Of a stretch of DNA of 5,108 bases, positions 1-3,299 are shown one piece after another (position 1 is the stretch's first letter; each line of letters opens with the position of its first letter). The stretch comes from an uncultured Collinsella sp. (GTDB lineage: Bacteria; Actinomycetota; Coriobacteriia; Coriobacteriales; Coriobacteriaceae): contig CABQLK010000071.1 of the NCBI GenBank assembly GCA_902465015.1, positions 1 through 5,108 of the forward strand, read 5' to 3'. The notes under the pieces are model-generated. The model ran no database searches. It had not been told where the DNA came from and saw nothing but the letters and a program-made list of their open reading frames with translations. The position numbers were made by a program, and so were the translations under genes.

Positions 1-84
1 GATTATTCTGGCGGTTGGGAAGTTAAAAGTAATGTATCCATTCCGGTAGCAGTACTCATATTTGGCATTTTTTGCCCACAGGGG
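1..84. other. Non-coding stretch downstream of the tatD-like gene
   Basis: No open frame with a start and ribosome site is visible on either strand. It lies just past the stop codon of the TatD-family gene, so it should be the 3' untranslated or intergenic part of that operon. The only structure seen is a 4-bp hairpin, GGCA/TGCC around a T-run (about 65-76), too weak to call a terminator. The stretch is more AT-rich than the genes beside it. Confidence 0.4.
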
Positions 85-867
85 TTAGCGAAGGTCAAAT
101 ACAGAGCGCGCATTTGCTAAAACTGCCGACTCAATGTGCTTAGCGTCACAGTTTTTGAGTGAGGCAATGCGCATCGAGGTCCTTGTGAGCGATCTGATGA
201 GCGACTGTGCGCTTGTTTCTGTGTTTGGCTCGGCTGGCGCATCGGTCTCGAGCAGTAGACGGTCGAGTGGAATCTGTCGGGCATATTCGCGTCCACGTTT
301 AGACGCAAGCATGCGTTCGTTGACGGAAAAACTACAGCCCGCATTACGCGCGCGGGCGAGTTCGTCCGAAGTGCCGCTAAACCAGTGGAAGATGATAGCG
401 GGGGAGTCGGAGTTTGGGATGAGTAGTCCATGCGATTCGAGGACGTCCAGTACGGCTCCTGCCGAACGAACGGCGTGAATTGATATCACACGCCCGACAA
501 GAGGATGCTGCACGAGCGCATCGCAGAGCCGGTCAAGCGCCTGTATTTGTAGCGGCTCGCTTCCTGCAAAGCGTGCGGAAAAGTCGAGTCCCACCTCGCC
601 GATGTAGCGCTCTTGGGCAGCAACTTCGCAAAGCAGATCGACTTCGGCAGGACCGCAGCGGCCGTCGGCGAGCCACCAGGGGTGGAGCCCAACGCCAGCG
701 ATGACGCCTGGTAGGCGACGGGCGCGCTCGTTTGCGGCCGAAAAGTCGCGTGGGTCGACCCCGCAGTCAAAGAGCCCCAGACCCAACGCCGCCGACTCAC
801 TGGCTGCAGCATCGGGGCCGAGCATCAAATCAAGATGACAATGCGTGTCAAAGAATTGCGGTTCCAT
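85..867 (-). CDS. TatD family metal-dependent hydrolase (putative DNase)
   Basis: 260-residue protein of the TatD family in the amidohydrolase superfamily (TIM barrel, usually two divalent metals), the normal family length. Members include 3'-5' exonucleases and other nucleic-acid hydrolases, probably cytoplasmic; the substrate here is unknown. The metal-ligand set is complete: HCH at residues 9-11 (DTHCHLD), E91 in GEVGLDF, H131 in SIHAV, H161 in FHWFSG and D209 in LLLETDAP. The GLHPWW motif (60-65) is also typical. It is the second gene of a unit with tcdA: its ATG lies 14 bases after the tcdA stop and has no Shine-Dalgarno, so it is probably translated by reinitiation of ribosomes finishing tcdA (inference). 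Its base composition is somewhat less GC-rich than tcdA. The family call is secure; which TatD paralogue (TatD, YcfH, YjjV type) cannot be decided, so no symbol is given. Confidence 0.93.
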   Translation of the reverse strand: MEPQFFDTHCHLDLMLGPDAAASESAALGLGLFDCGVDPRDFSAANERARRLPGVIAGVGLHPWWLADGRCGPAEVDLLCEVAAQERYIGEVGLDFSARFAGSEPLQIQALDRLCDALVQHPLVGRVISIHAVRSAGAVLDVLESHGLLIPNSDSPAIIFHWFSGTSDELARARNAGCSFSVNERMLASKRGREYARQIPLDRLLLETDAPAEPNTETSAQSLIRSLTRTSMRIASLKNCDAKHIESAVLANARSVFDLR

Positions 868-881
868 CGCAGGACATTCTG

Positions 882-1679
882 CTAGTCCAGGCGCTGGCCA
901 TCGGCGCGTACGCGCTCGGTGCCGCGCCCACTGATCTGGCGGATAACCTCGCCGGCAATCATCTGGCCCATGATGGGCGGCATATAGCTGGCAGTGCCCA
1001 ACTCGGTACGCTCGTGGATGTTGGACGGGTCGCGGGGTTGGGTCTTAACCGATTCCTCGCAGCTAAACAGCACGTGCAGACTCTTGATTCCGCGCTTCTT
1101 ACATTCTTTGCGCATGATGCGGCTCATGGGGTCACGTACCGTATCGAAAATGTCGGCAAAGCGGAGGCACTCGGGATGGAGCTTGTTGGCCCCGCCCATG
1201 GAGCTAACCAAACGAATGTCGTGGTCCTGAGCATATTTGGCAATGGTGAGCTTGGCCGAGATGGTGTCGATGGCGTCGACGACGTAGTCGAGCTTGCCGT
1301 CCGTCTGCTCCAAAACGCTCGCGAAGAACTCGTCGATGTTGTCGCTCAGCAGGTATTCGGTGCGTTTGATAACGGTGGCGGTGGGATTGATGTCGTGGAT
1401 CATGGCTTCCATAACATCGACCTTGCGCTTGCCGATGGTGCTGTGAAAGGCGATAGCCTGGCGATTGATATTGCTGGGCGCGACGATGTCCTTGTCCAGA
1501 ATGACGAAATGACCAATGCCGCCGCGGGCGAGTGCCTCGCAGCAGTTGGAGCCCACGCCTCCGCAGCCGAGCACCAACACCGTAGCATCGGCGAGCTTAT
1601 CGAGTGCCTCGCGGCCCATGATGATCTCGAGCTTGGTGTCGCGTGTCTCGATGGCGGCTGCGGCAGCGGTTTCGGTCAT
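882..1679 (-). CDS. tcdA: tRNA threonylcarbamoyladenosine dehydratase (TcdA/CsdL, E1-like)
   Basis: 265-residue protein of the ThiF/MoeB/E1-like adenylating family, close in length to E. coli TcdA. The enzyme uses ATP to dehydrate and cyclise t6A at position 37 of ANN-decoding tRNAs into ct6A, which improves decoding. Visible signs: a Rossmann nucleotide-binding loop LGCGGVGS (residues 37-44), the acidic strand end ILDKD (60-64) followed by SNINRQ (69-74) with the Arg typical of ATP contact, DAIDT (135-139), MGGANKLHP (161-169), corresponding to the GGAGGQIDP-like segment of TcdA, and a C-terminal helix region after SYMPP (231-235). These separate TcdA from MoeB and ThiF, which normally carry zinc CxxC pairs not seen here. 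Start: ATG with GGAGGA (complement of 1685-1690) seven bases upstream on the minus strand, as good a site as can be asked. It leads the unit that also contains the TatD-family gene. Confidence 0.93.
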   Translation of the reverse strand: MTETAAAAAIETRDTKLEIIMGREALDKLADATVLVLGCGGVGSNCCEALARGGIGHFVILDKDIVAPSNINRQAIAFHSTIGKRKVDVMEAMIHDINPTATVIKRTEYLLSDNIDEFFASVLEQTDGKLDYVVDAIDTISAKLTIAKYAQDHDIRLVSSMGGANKLHPECLRFADIFDTVRDPMSRIMRKECKKRGIKSLHVLFSCEESVKTQPRDPSNIHERTELGTASYMPPIMGQMIAGEVIRQISGRGTERVRADGQRLD

Positions 1680-1723
1680 AAATATCCTCCGATGGGGAAG
1701 CAGGTCGTGTTTTAGCTATCGCC

Positions 1724-1752
1724 ATTATAGGTATTATCACGATTCCATTTGA
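1724..1752 (-). promoter_or_regulatory. Probable tcdA promoter
   Basis: Minus-strand TATAAT (complement of 1724-1729) is a perfect -10 box, 44 bases before the tcdA start codon. At 17 bp spacing the -35 position reads TCAAAT, a poor match to TTGACA. An overlapping second -10-like GATAAT (complement of 1733-1738) lies just upstream. The -10 is convincing; the -35 is not. Confidence 0.5.
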
Positions 1753-1766
1753 GCCCTAGGTGATTG

Positions 1767-1795
1767 TTGAAATGGGGCAGGGATTCGCATAAGAT
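1767..1795 (+). promoter_or_regulatory. Candidate promoter of the antisense (antitoxin) RNA
   Basis: TTGAAA at 1767-1772, 17 bp spacer, TAAGAT at 1790-1795: matches of 5/6 and 4/6 to the sigma-70 consensus at ideal spacing. It points toward, and would transcribe into, the 3' part of the small peptide gene on the other strand, with a predicted start near 1802. There is no plus-strand coding sequence for it to serve before 2140, which fits a non-coding RNA promoter. Confidence 0.45.
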
Positions 1796-1804
1796 GAAGC
1801 AGAT

Positions 1805-1828
1805 GGCACCCGTTGCCGCGGGTTAGCC
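1805..1828. repeat. Stem-loop at the 3' end of the toxin mRNA / 5' end of the antisense RNA
   Basis: GGC + ACCCG (1805-1812) pairs with CGGGT + GCC (1819-1823 and 1826-1828) around a 6-base loop TTGCCG, with a two-base TA bulge at 1824-1825: 8 bp in all. On the minus strand it sits just before the segment complementary to the mRNA 5' end and could help end or protect the toxin transcript. On the plus strand it would be the 5' stem and a natural kissing site of the antisense RNA. Confidence 0.6.
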
Positions 1829-1855
1829 AACTCCGAAACACGTTTTTGGCGTGAG

Positions 1856-1892
1856 AAGTGGCCGTCTTCGCATTACGCGGGGGCGGCTATTT
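1856..1892 (+). terminator. Candidate terminator of the antisense RNA
   Basis: As plus-strand RNA, 1856-1864 (AAGTGGCCG) pairs with 1884-1892 (CGGCTATTT): nine pairs including two G-U. The 19-base loop holds a further 3-bp stem, CGC/GCG at 1869-1871 and 1877-1879. The 3' side is only moderately T-rich, so termination may be inefficient. It overlaps the stop codon of the minus-strand peptide gene. Confidence 0.35.
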
Positions 1893-1973
1893 CATTCGAC
1901 CTCCAATGTGGATGCCGAGCTCCACAGCCGCGATTACAAGCAATAACAACGTCAGGACATCGTCAATACTCAT
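1887..1973 (-). CDS. Small hydrophobic peptide, candidate type I (holin-like/TxpA-like) toxin
   Basis: 28-residue peptide. The N-terminus is acidic (MSIDD), residues 6-23 form one membrane helix (VLTLLLLVIAAV followed by ELGIHI), and the tail is basic (GGRMK, ending in Lys). Start: ATG with AAGGAG (complement of 1981-1986) seven bases upstream, the ideal arrangement. Stop is TAG. Short peptides that begin M-S/T-x-x-(D/E)-x-L, have one Leu/Val/Ile helix and end in Lys are known in Gram-positive bacteria as holin-like or TxpA/BsrG-type toxins, which act at the cytoplasmic membrane when overproduced and are held down by an antisense RNA. The flanking RNA signals (5'-3' complementarity, locked ribosome site, convergent promoter) strongly support this reading. 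A second ATG upstream in another frame (complement of 1978-1980) gives only five codons and abuts the Shine-Dalgarno, so it was not chosen. Toxicity itself is inferred. Confidence 0.75.
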   Translation of the reverse strand: MSIDDVLTLLLLVIAAVELGIHIGGRMK

Positions 1974-1980
1974 AGTCCAT

Positions 1981-2001
1981 CTCCTTCTCGGATAGAGGGA
2001 G
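1981..2001 (-). promoter_or_regulatory. Hairpin sequestering the toxin Shine-Dalgarno
   Basis: In the minus-strand RNA, CTCC then TCT (complement of 2001-1998 and 1996-1994) pair with AGA then GGAG (complement of 1988-1986 and 1984-1981), with one C-A mismatch and a five-base loop ATCCG. The GGAG is the core of the peptide gene's ribosome binding site, so this fold hides it. The predicted leader (about 45 nt) holds both this hairpin and the 5' panhandle arm. Confidence 0.6.
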
Positions 2002-2024
2002 CTGGCCCATCTGCTTCAACTTCC

Positions 2025-2053
2025 ATTGTAGCTCAATACGAACGAATGTTCTA
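2025..2053 (-). promoter_or_regulatory. Probable toxin promoter
   Basis: TACAAT (complement of 2025-2030) is a 5/6 match to the -10 box. At 17 bp spacing the -35 position reads TAGAAC (3/6, weak). Counting seven bases from the -10 puts the start at about 2018, precisely the first base of the 12-nt panhandle arm; this coincidence supports the call. The -35 area borders the sdpR operator dyad, so the two divergent promoters could influence each other. Confidence 0.5.
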
Positions 2054-2091
2054 TAGATGTTCCTGTATTAGATAGTTAGACAAACATCTAA
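2054..2091. promoter_or_regulatory. Candidate SdpR operator (inverted repeats over the sdpR promoter)
   Basis: TAGATGTT at 2054-2061 is the exact reverse complement of AACATCTA at 2083-2090. Nested within is a second dyad, TTAGAT 2068-2073 with ATCTAA 2086-2091. ATGTTC also occurs as a direct repeat at 2046-2051 and 2057-2062, eleven bases or one helical turn apart. The sdpR -35 box (2077-2082) sits inside the dyad, so a dimeric ArsR-fold protein bound here would block transcription. That the binder is the adjacent SdpR is inferred from family autorepression. Confidence 0.5.
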
Positions 2092-2105
2092 ATATCGAGT
2101 ATAGT
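2077..2105 (+). promoter_or_regulatory. sdpR-sdpI promoter
   Basis: TAGACA (2077-2082; 5/6 to TTGACA), 17 bp spacer, TATAGT (2100-2105; 5/6 to TATAAT). The expected start near 2112 leaves a leader of about 28 bases before the chosen sdpR ATG. This is one of the best-matching promoters in the window. Confidence 0.7.
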
Positions 2106-2139
2106 GTGCGCGTCATGAGAGATGATGAGAGGAGGTCCT

Positions 2140-2418
2140 ATGCCGGGAGAGGGTTTTAAGGCGCTTGCCGATCCAACGCGACGGCGCATTTTGGAGTTGC
2201 TGCGCGAGGGCAATTGCACGGCGGGGGAGCTTGCCGAGCATTTCGATATCAGTAAGCCGTCGCTGAGCCATCACTTGGCGACGCTCAAAAACGCCGGGTT
2301 GGTGACCGACGAGCGCCATGGCCAAAACATCGTATACAGCTTAAACACCACCGTCATGCAGGATTTAATTGGCTGGTTTATGGGCTTTACAAACACTGAA
2401 GGTGATAAGGATGAATAA
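2140..2418 (+). CDS. sdpR: SdpR-type ArsR-family autorepressor
   Basis: 92-residue winged-helix DNA-binding protein. From the start: FKALADPTRRRILELL (helix 1-2 signature of ArsR repressors), TAGELAEHFDIS KPSLSHHLATLKNAGLV (helix-turn-helix with recognition helix), then DERHGQNIVYSLN (wing) and the C-terminal VMQDLIGWFMGF, which is typical of the SdpR branch. The Cys-rich metal sites of ArsR/SmtB sensors are absent (a single Cys, in GNCTAG). In Bacillus subtilis, SdpR represses sdpRI and is drawn to the membrane when SdpI binds the SdpC toxin; the same logic is inferred here. Start choice: ATG at 2140 follows AGGAGGT (2130-2136) by three bases. An in-frame ATG at 2122 would add six residues but has no ribosome site. 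The stop overlaps the sdpI start by 8 bases, so the two are co-translated. Confidence 0.88.
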   Translation: MPGEGFKALADPTRRRILELLREGNCTAGELAEHFDISKPSLSHHLATLKNAGLVTDERHGQNIVYSLNTTVMQDLIGWFMGFTNTEGDKDE

Positions 2419-3115
2419 CGAAAACAAGGGCATTCACCCCACGGGGGTATCGTCGCGCGTGTGGATTGCGCTGGTCGCTCTGTGCGTCGCCAATGTCGTA
2501 GCGCATCTCATGGTGATGCCGAGCTTGCCTGCGCAGATTCCCACGCACTGGGGCGCGAACGGCGCCGTCGACGGTTGGGGTCCTAGCTGGATGGCCTCCG
2601 CGCTCGGCGTGCTGCCTCTGGCGCTTCTCGCAATGTTCTGCGTGGTGCCGCGCATCGACCCCAAAGGTGAGGCATATAGAACCTCGGGCAAGTTCTACCA
2701 GGGCTTCGTAATCGCCTTCACCTTGTTCATGTGCGCCATAAGCTGGCTGGGAGAGCTTACGGTCTGGGGCGTGGTGCCGGCGGTCGGTTCGGTTAACGTG
2801 CTGATTTCCGGTGTTGTCGGTTTGCTGTTCATCGGCGTAGGCAACTACTTGCCGCGTGTGAAGCAGAACTATACGCTCGGTATCAAGACACCTTGGGCGC
2901 TTGCCGATCCCGAGAACTGGCGCCGTACGCAGCGTTTTGGCGGCGCCTGCTTTATGGTGCTGGGTATTGGCCTGATTGTGATGGGCGTGGCAGGCAGCGT
3001 GCTTTCGAGTGAAGTCGTCGCCGCGGTGATTGCGGTTCTGGCGTTTGGTTCGGTTGGAGCCGTCTACGTCTACTCGTATCTGTTGTGGCGCAAATCGCAG
3101 CGAGCCGCTCGTTAA
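2411..3115 (+). CDS. SdpI-family integral membrane protein (immunity/signal-transducer type)
   Basis: 234-residue membrane protein with about six helices: residues 17-36, 61-80, 97-114, 118-146, 179-198 and 201-225. The first external segment holds the DUF1648 motif LPAQIPTHWGANGAVDGWG (39-57), and the loop after helix 4 holds the SdpI signature GNYLPRVKQNYTLGIKTPWA (144-163) followed by DPENWRRTQRFGG. In B. subtilis, SdpI gives immunity to the SdpC cannibalism toxin and, when occupied, sequesters SdpR. Many bacteria carry sdpRI-like pairs without sdpC, and no sdpC is seen here. Start: ATG at 2411 has AAGGTG (2399-2404) six bases upstream; the frame stays open upstream to an ATG at 2369, but that would lie deep in sdpR with no ribosome site. 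The ligand and direction of signalling are unknown; family membership is clear. Confidence 0.88.
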   Translation: MNNENKGIHPTGVSSRVWIALVALCVANVVAHLMVMPSLPAQIPTHWGANGAVDGWGPSWMASALGVLPLALLAMFCVVPRIDPKGEAYRTSGKFYQGFVIAFTLFMCAISWLGELTVWGVVPAVGSVNVLISGVVGLLFIGVGNYLPRVKQNYTLGIKTPWALADPENWRRTQRFGGACFMVLGIGLIVMGVAGSVLSSEVVAAVIAVLAFGSVGAVYVYSYLLWRKSQRAAR

Positions 3116-3180
3116 GGTTGCGGAAAACTAGCGTACGCAGTTCATAGTATGTTCCGGGGGACTTTTCCCAGGTAGTATTA
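3116..3180. other. Intergenic stretch after the sdpI-like gene, possible dispersed repeat
   Basis: Non-coding. It contains the 8-bp palindrome GCGTACGC (3131-3138) and a loose GGGG/CCC dyad around 3154-3170. Its texture is unlike the coding DNA on either side. I have an unverified impression that similar text recurs between genes in Collinsella genomes; this window contains only one copy. Confidence 0.25.
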
Positions 3181-3188
3181 GGGGGTGT

Positions 3189-3208
3189 GGGCAACCATGC
3201 CCCTTTTT
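3189..3208 (+). terminator. Rho-independent terminator of the sdpR-sdpI unit
   Basis: GGGCA (3189-3193), loop ACCA, TGCCC (3198-3202), one C, then TTTTT (3204-3208). The stem is short but GC-rich and the T-run is properly placed. It is about 75 bases after the sdpI stop and about 90 before ettA, separating the two units. Confidence 0.6.
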
Positions 3209-3299
3209 CGTTAAGTTTCAGAGCTGGTTCCCTCATTTCGTTTCCACTAAAGCGAATCAAGAATAGGGAAACAGCAGGTAGAAAGGATAGAACAGACAT
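3209..3299 (+). promoter_or_regulatory. ettA leader with small stem-loops
   Basis: The start of ettA is preceded by AAAGGA (3282-3287), with a rather long 12-base gap. The leader holds a hairpin, TTCGTTT (3237-3243) with AAAGCGAA (3249-3256, one bulged base). AGGGAAAC (3265-3272) can pair either with TTCCCT (3228-3233) or with GTTTCC (3240-3245), two exclusive choices. No promoter with a good -35 and -10 pair is evident, although transcription must start somewhere after the terminator at 3208 or read through it. Confidence 0.35.

Larger units (their letters stand above)
1802..1895 (+). ncRNA. Candidate antisense RNA (type I antitoxin)
   Basis: Inferred RNA of about 90 nt. It would begin near 1802, seven bases after a TAAGAT -10 box, carry a 5' hairpin (1805-1828) and end after a second hairpin (1856-1892) whose right flank is T-rich. 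It would be fully complementary to the 3' untranslated region and the stop codon of the minus-strand peptide mRNA, the 3'-overlap arrangement known from txpA/RatA and bsrG/SR4 in Bacillus. No open frame of note lies in it. Ends are predictions from promoter and hairpin positions, not observations. Confidence 0.45.
1795..2018 (-). repeat. 12-bp inverted repeat joining the 5' and 3' ends of the toxin transcript
   Basis: TGAAGCAGATGG at 1795-1806 is the exact reverse complement of CCATCTGCTTCA at 2007-2018. In the minus-strand transcript, the 2018-2007 copy would be the extreme 5' end and the 1806-1795 copy part of the 3' untranslated region, so the mRNA can close into a panhandle around the peptide gene. 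Such long-range 5'-3' pairing keeps the full-length message untranslated in Hok and AapA type I toxins. The arms carry no other evident role: no transposase or target-site duplication is visible. Confidence 0.7.

Noticed and set aside
732..1715. Plus-strand open frame (327 codons) opposite tcdA and the start of the TatD-family gene
   Set aside because: It is the complement of two well-supported genes, with Ala/Gly/Asp/Val-rich composition and no recognisable motif or ribosome site.
1963..1980. Five-codon frame starting at the ATG next to the toxin Shine-Dalgarno (MDYEY)
   Set aside because: The ATG directly abuts AAGGAG, too close for initiation. The ATG seven bases further on is properly spaced and gives the full membrane peptide.
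1795..2018. 12-bp inverted repeats as ends of a miniature transposon
   Set aside because: No flanking target duplication or transposase is seen, and the arms coincide with predicted transcript ends, which a panhandle RNA explains better.
2122..2139. Longer sdpR start at the ATG at 2122
   Set aside because: It has no ribosome site, and the added residues include the real Shine-Dalgarno AGGAGGT read as codons.
2369..2410. Longer sdpI start inside sdpR
   Set aside because: It has no ribosome site at 2369. ATG 2411 has AAGGTG at good spacing and gives the usual operon-type overlap.
3197..3214. Five-codon upstream frame (MPLFR) before ettA
   Set aside because: It lies inside the terminator hairpin and T-run of the preceding unit, without a ribosome site. 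Coincidence is likely.
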